This document shows positions 24,451 through 31,518 of a stretch of 35,369 nucleotides of DNA, one piece after another (position 1 is the first letter of the stretch; each line of letters starts with the position of its first letter). The notes under the pieces are model-generated. The model made no database searches and was not told the DNA's origin. It was given only the letters and a program-made list of their open reading frames with translations. Source of the stretch: Nitrososphaerota archaeon. Lineage in GTDB: Archaea; Thermoproteota; Nitrososphaeria; Conexivisphaerales; DTJL01. Made by a program: the position numbers and the translations under genes. The DNA lies in NCBI GenBank assembly GCA_021324115.1, contig JAJPJS010000022.1:1-35369 (forward strand), read 5' to 3'.

Positions 24451-24878
24451 GTGATGAGATATACCGGGAAGTAATTTTGGACCATTATAGGCACCCCCAC
24501 AACTTTGGCAAGGTGGAAAATCCTGATTTTGCAGCCGAAGACAGCAACCCCCTTTGTGGCGATCATATAGAAATTACGGCGAGGGTCACAGATGGGAAGG
24601 TCAGTGAAGTCAAATTCATCGGTAGGGGCTGTGCTATCAGCCAGGCTTCCGCAAGCATCCTGACGGACCTGGTCCAGGGAATGACAGTCGAGGAGCTGGA
24701 AAAATTCGATAAGAGCCAGTTGCTGGAGGCGATGGGCAATCCGGACCTGGGGCCGGTTAGAATAAAGTGCGCTCTGCTTTCTCTGAAGACTCTTAAGCTG
24801 GGGTTGTATTCGCACCTTTCGAAAGGAAACGGATCAGGCAAGGACGCCCTGCAGAAAAAAGAAGCTACCGAGAACTGA
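24447..24878 (+). CDS. sufU: SufU-type FeS assembly/sulfur-transfer protein
   Basis: The 143-residue protein of the IscU/SufU fold accepts sulfur from SufS. Ligand residues are Cys37 and Asp39 in NPLCGD, Cys62 in GRGCAISQAS and Cys108 in RIKCALL. The family opening YREVILDHYRHPHNFG is present. The insert between the second cysteine and the third is long enough to match SufU rather than IscU, and there is no LPPVK motif. The start ATG overlaps the sufS stop. A frame continuous with its stop stays open for about 58 codons but is probably not translated. Confidence 0.94.
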   Translation: MSDEIYREVILDHYRHPHNFGKVENPDFAAEDSNPLCGDHIEITARVTDGKVSEVKFIGRGCAISQASASILTDLVQGMTVEELEKFDKSQLLEAMGNPDLGPVRIKCALLSLKTLKLGLYSHLSKGNGSGKDALQKKEATEN

Positions 24879-25027
24879 TCTTGGAGCCTTATCGCGTGCC
24901 TTCCCTTAGGAAAGATATCCGCGAGGGAGCCAAATTTTCATTATGACGGCCTGTCCGAGAATCTGCTCGAGGCCCTAGTCTGCGCAGCGTTCAATTTCTG
25001 GACGTCTCGTTCTGCAGAATCGTTTGA

Positions 25028-25309
25028 TTATTCCCTTATGCCTTCTAGTATGGACACGGCGTTCCACAGCGTTACACGGGCAAACGACGGCACGTTGGGG
25101 TCCTGAGATACTTCTTCCAGGGCGCTTATGGCGTTTGCCGCCCTGACCCCCACGGAAAGCTTCGTGTCCTTCAAACCATCCGCAACATCCTTTGCCAGCT
25201 TCCTGATGTTCCTTGGAATGTTATTGTTATCGACTATTCCCTGGATTATGGCCAGAGCCTGCATGGCCTTGGCCGCATTTTCCGCCTCCTTCTCCTTTTT
25301 TGATACCAT
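25028..25309 (-). CDS. UPF0147 family protein
   Basis: The 93-residue all-helical protein has the sequence signature of the archaeal UPF0147 family (AKAMQALAIIQGIVDNNN, IPRNIRKLAKDVADGL, GVRAANAISALEEVSQDPNVP). Its function is unknown. It is widely conserved in archaea and usually near translation or nucleic acid genes. The ATG at 25309 is preceded by A/T-rich TAGTTTTAG (minus strand, about 25327-25335) some 22 nt upstream. The 149-nt space between sufU and this gene holds no other recognised feature. Confidence 0.88.
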   Translation of the reverse strand: MVSKKEKEAENAAKAMQALAIIQGIVDNNNIPRNIRKLAKDVADGLKDTKLSVGVRAANAISALEEVSQDPNVPSFARVTLWNAVSILEGIRE

Positions 25310-25430
25310 GACCCTTCAACTCCTAAAACTACCTGCGTAGATATGTGGTGTGCTTTAACCTTTCTTGCTCTACTCTTTCCGGGAACAATACGAGTCAAAC
25401 TTAACTATTAAACCGTTCGATGCAACCACC

Positions 25431-25772
25431 ATGGACAAAGCCGCCGAAAAGTTCGTCGTGGACCTGATGAGACACGGCGCAACGCTTCTCAAAGAACCAT
25501 GCCCCAAGTGTGGAGGGATAATGGTAAGGTACAAGGGAAAGGATATCTGTCCCGTGGACAGTGGCGTCTCAAGCATTCAGGAACTTGATGCTCTGACCAG
25601 GCCGGTTTCGGCGGCTATAGACGATGCTATATCCGCGTCAAAGGCCAAGCTGGAACAGCTGACCAAACAACTTGGTGAGGAAAAGGACCCGGCCAAGCTT
25701 GGCGTTATAATTGATGATATCAGCAGACTCACAGACCTAATAGCCAAACTCGAAAAGCAACCTTCGAAATGA
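25431..25772 (+). CDS. Sss1/ZNRD2-like zinc-binding protein
   Basis: This 113-residue protein resembles the Sjogren's syndrome/scleroderma autoantigen 1 family: helix MDKAAEKFVVDLMRHGATLL, a zinc site opening with CPKCGG (Cys24, Cys27), a hairpin MVRYKGKDIC (Cys40), then a coiled-coil-like tail (about 63-108). The usual fourth ligand, Cys in CPxC, is Asp43 (CPVD), which may weaken or change the metal site. The function in archaea is unclear. The ATG at 25431 is chosen because a TATA-like AACTATTAAAC (25402-25412) lies about 24 nt upstream and the family's first helix begins there. It converges on the Hef-like gene with a 15-nt gap. Confidence 0.8.
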   Translation: MDKAAEKFVVDLMRHGATLLKEPCPKCGGIMVRYKGKDICPVDSGVSSIQELDALTRPVSAAIDDAISASKAKLEQLTKQLGEEKDPAKLGVIIDDISRLTDLIAKLEKQPSK

Positions 25773-25787
25773 CCTGTCTGGACTTCA

Positions 25788-27302
25788 TCACAGGAAGCTG
25801 TCCAGAGTTCCGGGCGTAGGCTTGCTTGGTTTCCTTTCGTTAAGCTTTTCCACGTACCTTTTGACGGCCTTGAGCTTTCTTTGCACAACCCAGTAATAAG
25901 CTTCGTCAGAGGTACCCTTTACCATGAGGATCACCATTCTGCCAGCGGACCTCCTTCCGGTCCTTCCCCTGCGCTGTACGAACCTGACTGCGCTCGCGAC
26001 ATTATCGTAGAAGACTACTATATTACACTCCGCTATGTCAAGCCCCTCCTCCCCGATTTGTGTGGCTATTAGGACCTGATAGTTCCCTCTGCGGAATTCT
26101 TCGACAGCCCTCACCTGTTCTTCCTGATTTTGGCCGGTCTGCCCCTGCTTGCCAATGAGAATCCACGACCTGTATCCCGATTCATCTAGCAGCCTGTGTA
26201 TCTGGTCCACTGTATCTCTGTATCCTACAAAAACCAGGGCTCTGTCATTCGGGCCCAGCGAGGAAACTATCTTCTTCAACTCTGAAAGCTTTGGGTGTTC
26301 CCCTCCCCTCTCCACCACTTCTCTGATCAATCCGACGGCCTGCGAGATCTTCTGGTCCTTCGATATCATTGAGGCAACCCTTTTGGAATCCGAGGCGGTT
26401 TTTTCATAATATGAAAGAAAACTTGCATAGCTCTGGGTCTCTAGATATTTGACCATGGTGAACAGCTTTGCGGCCATCGAGTAGGCGAATTTGGCATTCC
26501 AGGACCCCTTTCCCAGTATCGCATCCCTTCTCATTAGGAGCTCCTTAAAACTCATTCTTGAAGCCGCCTGAAAACTGAACAGTCCTTCTTTTGCGATGGA
26601 TTCGAGTCTCTCCCTGAGAGTCTCCTTGAGAAGAGCCAATGCTTTTTTCATTTCGGGGGTGGGTTCCAGAAATCTTGTGTCGACATCAACCTTCTGGATG
26701 AATGATTTCACATCTTCACTTTCATAGTCCCTGTAGAGAATTACGTCTGCAGAAAGAGCGCCTTTTATCTCGTCAATCTTTTCCTTCTCGGTCGGAAGTG
26801 TGGCCGTCAGGCCTATTTTCTGTACGTCCGACCCTGATAGGATACCCAGCATCTGCACATAACTGTGGTTGCCTATCGCCCTGTGCACTTCGTCAACGAC
26901 GGAAACGCTGAAATCTGAGGGGCTGAAGAGCCTTCTTTTGTAGTCCTGAACCGCAATCTGAGGAGTGGCACAAACTATCTTACCCTGCCAGGCATCAGAC
27001 CTGGACACTATATCGTCTTCGCCCGTTATTGCTGTAATCGAGCCACTGGGAAGGTTCATGACCTTAGAGAGAAAATCCCTGTGCTGCTGAACAAGTATCC
27101 TTGTGGGGGCAAGAAAGAGGCCCCTGCCTCCCCTGGCCTTGAGCGACCTGGCCAGAATAAGTGCAGCTATTGCGGTCTTACCAAGACCCGTGGGGAGGAC
27201 AACAATCGCATTTTTTTCGCCTATATCCTCCGCTATCCTGAGCTGGTACTCCCTCGCCTCCACAGCTCCCTTCCGGATCAACTCCAGCTCTTCTATCTTC
27301 AT
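25788..27302 (-). CDS. Hef/FANCM-type DNA helicase without nuclease domain
   Basis: The 504-residue superfamily 2 helicase acts on stalled forks and branched DNA. Walker A is LPTGLGKT (36-43), the DEVH box is at 137-140, motif III is GLTATLP, motif V IGEEGLDIAECNIVVFYD and motif VI QRRGRTGR at 443-450. The about 60-residue span before RTGRR is typical of Hef/MPH1. The archaeal Hef of Pyrococcus also carries a XPF-type nuclease plus helix-hairpin-helix domain; this protein stops after helicase domain 2, as in several other archaea. The C-terminus is TLDSFL, resembling a PCNA-interacting peptide (L-x-x-F-hydrophobic), but the usual Gln is missing. The ATG at 27302 is used; a GTG at 27323 is nearer the expected leaderless distance from the shared TATA-like box. 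Confidence 0.9.
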   Translation of the reverse strand: MKIEELELIRKGAVEAREYQLRIAEDIGEKNAIVVLPTGLGKTAIAALILARSLKARGGRGLFLAPTRILVQQHRDFLSKVMNLPSGSITAITGEDDIVSRSDAWQGKIVCATPQIAVQDYKRRLFSPSDFSVSVVDEVHRAIGNHSYVQMLGILSGSDVQKIGLTATLPTEKEKIDEIKGALSADVILYRDYESEDVKSFIQKVDVDTRFLEPTPEMKKALALLKETLRERLESIAKEGLFSFQAASRMSFKELLMRRDAILGKGSWNAKFAYSMAAKLFTMVKYLETQSYASFLSYYEKTASDSKRVASMISKDQKISQAVGLIREVVERGGEHPKLSELKKIVSSLGPNDRALVFVGYRDTVDQIHRLLDESGYRSWILIGKQGQTGQNQEEQVRAVEEFRRGNYQVLIATQIGEEGLDIAECNIVVFYDNVASAVRFVQRRGRTGRRSAGRMVILMVKGTSDEAYYWVVQRKLKAVKRYVEKLNERKPSKPTPGTLDSFL

Positions 27303-27340
27303 CTCGACAAACCGGCTGCGCACGCAAGTTTTATCACTCG

Positions 27341-27350
27341 ATATATTAAA
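27341..27350. promoter_or_regulatory. Shared TATA-like box between the helicase and thymidylate-kinase-like genes
   Basis: ATATATTAAA on the plus strand reads TTTAATATAT on the minus strand. It lies about 31 nt before the plus-strand TTG (27377) and about 23 nt before the minus-strand GTG at 27323 or 44 nt before the ATG at 27302. No other A/T-rich box is present between the two genes, so they may share one bidirectional site. Confidence 0.45.
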
Positions 27351-27376
27351 CCTCCTACAGCGGCGAATTTCAACAC

Positions 27377-28246
27377 TTGACAACAGTCTTGCGGGCTGAT
27401 TCTCTCGCTTCTGCGCTCAAGGACATAGAAGAATGCGTATCATCCGGTGTGGTGGACGAGCTCGAGGCAAGAGCCTTGGGATGGAATATTGCACCATCAA
27501 TTTCCAAAGAGATGTTGCGCATTTCCAGGAGCCTGATATCCTTCAGGGTGAAAAAGGAAAGACTGGGGAGATTTCTGGTGGTTACAGGTCTGGATAAGAC
27601 GGGGAAGGAGACCCAGGTGTTCAACCCGCAACGAAAAGCCGGTGTAGTTTCCATCGTGGAGCATCTGAAGTCAAAGGGGTATCAGGTGCTTGGCATACAT
27701 CAGCCAAGCTACAACACGATGATGGGGCAGCTCGTCGGAGCATACCTTGGACACCCGACCGAGCTTGTAAAGATAGACGGAGTTCTCGACCCTGCGATCG
27801 CCTGGCTGCTCTGGAGCCTTGACAGGGGACAGCAGAGCGAGAGGATAGTCACCTGGATTTCTATGGGGCGGATGCATGTCGCCGTAGCCAAAAGATGGAC
27901 AGAAAGCAATGTTGTATATCAGTCTGTAAATGGCGTATCGCCCGAGAGAGTGCTGTCGTTTGAATCGAACGTCGTTAAGCAGGATGCCACAATACTTCTG
28001 TACGCATCTATCGAGACAATAATGAGCCGGCTTGTTTCCCATTACGCAGACGCATATGAAAATGTGCAGACTTTGAAGAAGGTAGCCGAGCTGTACTCGG
28101 ATTTGGAAAAACTTTACCCCTATGGGAAGGTGTACAGGATCAGCGCGGATCCCGATTTGCAGACCGTGAATCGCAATGTGCTGAGCGTTGTTGACGATCT
28201 GCTGTCGGTAGACCGGGAAATTTCTGGAGGCGCGGACAGCAAATGA
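27377..28246 (+). CDS. Thymidylate-kinase-like P-loop protein with altered DR motif
   Basis: The 289-residue protein has a P-loop in GLDKTGKET (71-79), the thymidylate-kinase form GxDxxGKxT, then HQPSYNTMMGQLVGAYL in place of the arginine-rich dTMP site, and KRWTESNVVYQ near residue 180 where thymidylate kinases have DRYxxSxxYQ. The usual catalytic Asp of the DR motif is Lys, so canonical dTMP phosphorylation is doubtful; it could still bind a nucleotide. An extra N-terminal helical region (about 60 residues) is present, longer than the usual kinase of about 210 residues. It is probably co-transcribed with the HD phosphohydrolase gene 28 nt downstream. The TTG start at 27377 overlaps the window of the divergent helicase promoter. 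A nucleotide-pool or repair role is an inference from context. Confidence 0.72.
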   Translation: MTTVLRADSLASALKDIEECVSSGVVDELEARALGWNIAPSISKEMLRISRSLISFRVKKERLGRFLVVTGLDKTGKETQVFNPQRKAGVVSIVEHLKSKGYQVLGIHQPSYNTMMGQLVGAYLGHPTELVKIDGVLDPAIAWLLWSLDRGQQSERIVTWISMGRMHVAVAKRWTESNVVYQSVNGVSPERVLSFESNVVKQDATILLYASIETIMSRLVSHYADAYENVQTLKKVAELYSDLEKLYPYGKVYRISADPDLQTVNRNVLSVVDDLLSVDREISGGADSK

Positions 28247-28274
28247 TAAAGGGCAGCATGCGGAGCATTACAAC

Positions 28275-29582
28275 ATGAGAGCGAAAGGGCAGGCAGGGAA
28301 TCCTGTCACAATTTTGGACCCGGTGCACGGCTTCCTGCGCCTGAGTGATGCAGAGCTTGCAGTCGTGGATACGGGTGTGTTTCAGAGGCTTAGGCTCATT
28401 CGACAACTTGCTAGCGCATATCTGGCATACCCCGGTGCCAATCACACCAGGTTTGAGCATTCGCTCGGCGTGATGCATGTATCCGGATTGAGTTCGAGTA
28501 TACTGGAAGAAAAGGGCTACATGAATGCAGATGAAAAGAGGATGGTTAGACTTGGGGCCCTGATGCATGATGTCGGACATGGCCCTTTTTCACATGTGCT
28601 GGACGAACTGATTTATGAGAAGGGGGGCGAAAGCCATGAAGACACGAGCCAGAGGGTAATCAAAAAATCAGCCATAGCCGAAGCGCTGTCATCGCATGGA
28701 TTCTCGCCGAAGGAGATGTCCGAGCTAGCGGTGGGAAAGTCACGCTCCCGCAAAGGCTTCATGAATGAACTGATCGCCGGTGGCCTGAGTGCCGACCTCA
28801 TGGATTACCTTCTCCGGGATTCGTACTATACGGGGGCCGGCTTCGGAAGGGTCACTATAGAACGAATAATTGATTCCTTCGAAGTTCATAACGAACGACT
28901 GGCCCTGCAGAAAGATGCACTTTCGACGTTCGAATCTCTGGCAATCGCAAGGTACGAGATGTTCAAATCTGTATACTTCCACAAAACTGTTAGAGCCGCC
29001 GAATCCATGGTGTTAAGGGCCTTCCAGCTTTGCGATGAGGAACTTCGTCTCTCCAACACGAAGGACCTGAACCTTTTCCTGGGAAGGACGGATGAATCCG
29101 TGATCAGGGAGATATTATCGTTGGACAGCCATTCCCAGGAAATCAGGAAGTCCCAGCAGCTCGTGAGGGACTACCTCGGAAGACGACTTGTCAAGTGTGT
29201 TTACGAGAAGGTGATACTCAGAAGGGAACGAATTGCAGAGAAGATACTCAGCCAGCAACCAATCAGGGATAAGCTCAGGCAGGAACTCGCAGATGATACG
29301 GGCATCGACCCGGACCATATTTTCATCGATATACCCACAACGCCATCCGTGCCGTTTACATCGGAAAGAGAATCATTTGCAGGCCTAGAGCTATTGACCA
29401 AGAAATCAGGCAGGATTCAGGTGAGCCGTGTCAGCCTGGCCGACCTTCCCACCGTACAGGCGATAAGTGGTTACATGGATATCCTGAGAGTGTACACCAC
29501 CAGCGAAAACAGGGAAAAACTGGAAAAGGCGTCTAGGAGAATCCTGGGCGTTCCCGACTACTCCGAAAAGATTTCCGTGTAG
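28275..29582 (+). CDS. HD-domain phosphohydrolase (SAMHD1/dGTPase-like)
   Basis: The 435-residue protein opens with DPVHGFLRLSDAELAVVD and has the HD metal site HTRFEHSLGV (His62), MHDVGHGPFSH (His98, Asp99) and SADLMDYLLRDSYYTG as the fourth ligand region near 172-187. This arrangement is that of archaeal and bacterial SAMHD1-like HD proteins, which hydrolyse dNTPs or related phosphoesters. The C-terminal part (300-435) contains helical segments typical of the family, with no clear extra domain. The start is ATG 28 nt after the thymidylate-kinase-like gene, suggesting one transcript. The substrate cannot be read from sequence; control of dNTP supply fits the surrounding repair genes. Confidence 0.87.
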   Translation: MRAKGQAGNPVTILDPVHGFLRLSDAELAVVDTGVFQRLRLIRQLASAYLAYPGANHTRFEHSLGVMHVSGLSSSILEEKGYMNADEKRMVRLGALMHDVGHGPFSHVLDELIYEKGGESHEDTSQRVIKKSAIAEALSSHGFSPKEMSELAVGKSRSRKGFMNELIAGGLSADLMDYLLRDSYYTGAGFGRVTIERIIDSFEVHNERLALQKDALSTFESLAIARYEMFKSVYFHKTVRAAESMVLRAFQLCDEELRLSNTKDLNLFLGRTDESVIREILSLDSHSQEIRKSQQLVRDYLGRRLVKCVYEKVILRRERIAEKILSQQPIRDKLRQELADDTGIDPDHIFIDIPTTPSVPFTSERESFAGLELLTKKSGRIQVSRVSLADLPTVQAISGYMDILRVYTTSENREKLEKASRRILGVPDYSEKISV

Positions 29583-29595
29583 ATGTGAGTGAAGG

Positions 29596-30003
29596 TCATA
29601 CTTCGACGAATCCCTTCTCCGCGTTAAGTATGACGCTCTTACCCCTGGAGTCTAGCAAGGTTCGTATGTCTATATCGGCTATCAGTGGCACGTTCGATAC
29701 TGCGCATCCCGAAACGAGGTTAATGTCCCCTGTCTGAGTGATTACTCCTGCGGGCCCTGTTCCTCGTTTGGACATGCCGTAGATGACGTAGGCCCCCACA
29801 CTGCTACCAACTGTGCGGGGAACTGCGAATATCTTGCCTTTGAGGCTGACGCCATAAAGCTCGTGCTGCTGGTCCCTTATCTTGCCTGTCTGCGGGTCCA
29901 CGCCACCGAGGAAAGAAACGGGCTGAAGCGTCGGTAGGAGCTCCCCGCGAGCCACACCTCTTACGTATACCTTTCCTTTGAGTCTCAACTTGTCAATTCC
30001 CAC
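29596..30003 (-). CDS. AcnX-type small subunit (phosphomevalonate dehydratase small subunit)
   Basis: The product has 135 residues and matches the swivel (DUF126) subunit of aconitase X: KGKVYVRGVARGELL, PVSFLGGVDPQTGKIRDQQH (43-62), GKIFAVPRTVGSSVGAYVIYGM and GDINLVSGCAVSNVPLIADID. In archaea this subunit with a large AcnX subunit dehydrates 5-phosphomevalonate to anhydromevalonate phosphate, the step before decarboxylation by a UbiD-family enzyme (established for Aeropyrum pernix). The gene overlaps the end of the UbiD-like gene by 11 nt, and the GTG at 30003 is the likely start because the family fold begins at this point. The large subunit gene is not in the window. The gene converges on the HD phosphohydrolase gene with a 13-nt gap. 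Confidence 0.85.
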   Translation of the reverse strand: MGIDKLRLKGKVYVRGVARGELLPTLQPVSFLGGVDPQTGKIRDQQHELYGVSLKGKIFAVPRTVGSSVGAYVIYGMSKRGTGPAGVITQTGDINLVSGCAVSNVPLIADIDIRTLLDSRGKSVILNAEKGFVEV

Positions 30004-31360
30004 CCTTCCTCGTGGCCTTACGGCCCACACTGGCTTGCAATTTCTTTGCAACAGCTTCACTTCCGGGAATAATCCCCTTTTCAAACCTGCTCCACTCCTT
30101 GGAGAGAGTGGCGGTTGCATCAAAACCCACCTTGTCGGTCAGCAGCTCTTCCTGATCGCTCGACGGGTCCAAACTTGAGCCTTTTGCCCCCTTTATGATG
30201 AGCAGCCCCCTGCCTGCTTGAAACCTTGTAGCGATGGCATATTCCACACTTCTCGGGTCCGACGGGTCTATATCTTCATCGACCACCACGACATGCTTGA
30301 GAGATGGGTGGGCGGCAAACGCAGCCATAATGGCGTTCTTGGGCTCTCCTTCGAGCCTCTTCTTCATCTGTATTACAGCATGCAACCAGTTACACCCCCC
30401 GTCGGTCAGGACCACCCTTCTTGTCGACGGTACCACATCTGTGACCGCACGTGATATCTTCATCTCTACAGAATATGACATGAGCAGTCTGTGCTCCCTT
30501 CCACCGGGAAGTATGTCCCTGAACACCGCGCCGGGCCTAATGTACACACATTCAACTTCGAGCACCGGCTGTTCCCTCCTCGTATCGTAATTTCCGAGCA
30601 TCTCAACCATGCAGTCCTGAGCGGTCCTGTCATGAAGGATCCTGCCTTCAATAACGATCTCTGCGGCAGAAGGCACTTCCAGTCCACCATCCAGCCTTGA
30701 AACCGCGAGTTCGCCTGAGAGAAGCGCATTTGCGATCCCGAGTTCGTCTAGTCCATATGGAGCCTGATAAGAAGCTGCTATTTCAACTGCGGGATGTGCA
30801 CCTATTACTATGGCCACGGGCAGGTCCTTGCCCTTTTCCTTCATCAGGCTGAAGGCTCTGTGGAGGTGCCTCCCTTCCACCATTCTGACGGCAAAATGGG
30901 ATTCATCCAGGCGGAGAAGTCTGTGGACGGAGAGGTTCTGGGTTCCAGTCTGTTCATTTTTTGCTATGACCAGTGAGCTGGTGATGTAAGGTCCCTGATC
31001 CTTCTCAAAATGGGTTACTACGGGGAGAAATGAACAGTCGTTTGACATTCTCTTCCATGAGTGGGATTTCGAACGTTGCGGTCGGAGAGGCTCTGATACT
31101 GCCTTCCTTACGATCTGTTGCACGCCCTCGATATCCGTGCCCAGCGCAAGGGCGTAGAGTTCCTTTGAACTTACGATGTTAAACACAACTGGAATATCAT
31201 ACCCCTTGATCCTGTTAAGTAAAACTGGACCTTCGTCCGAGAGATGTTGCTCTGCTGCCGCAACCTCGAATCTGGGCGAAAGCGGGAGGGAAATTTCCTT
31301 CAGCATTCCACGAGACCTGAGCTCCTTGAGAAAGGAGCCAAGTCCGTTGTCGACTACCAT
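29993..31360 (-). CDS. UbiD-family decarboxylase, probable anhydromevalonate phosphate decarboxylase
   Basis: The 455-residue enzyme belongs to the UbiD family, which uses prenylated FMN. Family segments are SVHRLLRLDESHFAVRMVEGRHL near residue 150, PVAIVIGAHPAVEIAAS, YGLDELGIANALLSGE, VPSAAEIVIEGRI and DIDPSDPRSVEYAIATRFQ. The usual EGPFGE-x-x-GYY block reads QDCMVEMLGNYD. Its overlap with the AcnX small subunit points to the archaeal mevalonate pathway, where this enzyme makes isopentenyl phosphate precursors. The ATG at 31360 is preferred to a GTG at 31381 because a TATA-like CATAATG (minus strand, about 31384-31391) lies 27-28 nt upstream. No UbiX is present nearby, so the prenyl-FMN supplier is elsewhere. 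Confidence 0.87.
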   Translation of the reverse strand: MVVDNGLGSFLKELRSRGMLKEISLPLSPRFEVAAAEQHLSDEGPVLLNRIKGYDIPVVFNIVSSKELYALALGTDIEGVQQIVRKAVSEPLRPQRSKSHSWKRMSNDCSFLPVVTHFEKDQGPYITSSLVIAKNEQTGTQNLSVHRLLRLDESHFAVRMVEGRHLHRAFSLMKEKGKDLPVAIVIGAHPAVEIAASYQAPYGLDELGIANALLSGELAVSRLDGGLEVPSAAEIVIEGRILHDRTAQDCMVEMLGNYDTRREQPVLEVECVYIRPGAVFRDILPGGREHRLLMSYSVEMKISRAVTDVVPSTRRVVLTDGGCNWLHAVIQMKKRLEGEPKNAIMAAFAAHPSLKHVVVVDEDIDPSDPRSVEYAIATRFQAGRGLLIIKGAKGSSLDPSSDQEELLTDKVGFDATATLSKEWSRFEKGIIPGSEAVAKKLQASVGRKATRKGGN

Positions 31361-31489
31361 GGTGCCTAGGTGATTCGTCACGCATTATGAAGTTTGCTCA
31401 CTCACCGGAAAGGGGGAGCCGCCGGGCAGGACTGACTTGTATCGACCACCGGCCGGGTTGATCCGGGTCTGACAGGGACGTGAACCGGT

Positions 31490-31497
31490 CTTAAATC
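31490..31497 (+). promoter_or_regulatory. TATA-like box of the XPD gene
   Basis: CTTAAATC is centred 25-26 nt before the TTG at 31519, consistent with a leaderless TTG start. The 158-nt gap 31361-31518 is otherwise G/C-rich and without a gene; no tRNA fold was found. Confidence 0.5.
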
Positions 31498-31518
31498 ATC
31501 CAGCCTGCTCTGCTATGC

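Noticed and set aside
31400-31490. G/C-rich stretch with GGTTGATCC, resembling the beginning of archaeal 16S rRNA or a structured RNA
   Set aside because: Only about nine bases match, direct rather than inverted repeats dominate, and no tRNA or rRNA continuation follows. It is treated as an ordinary promoter-proximal gap.
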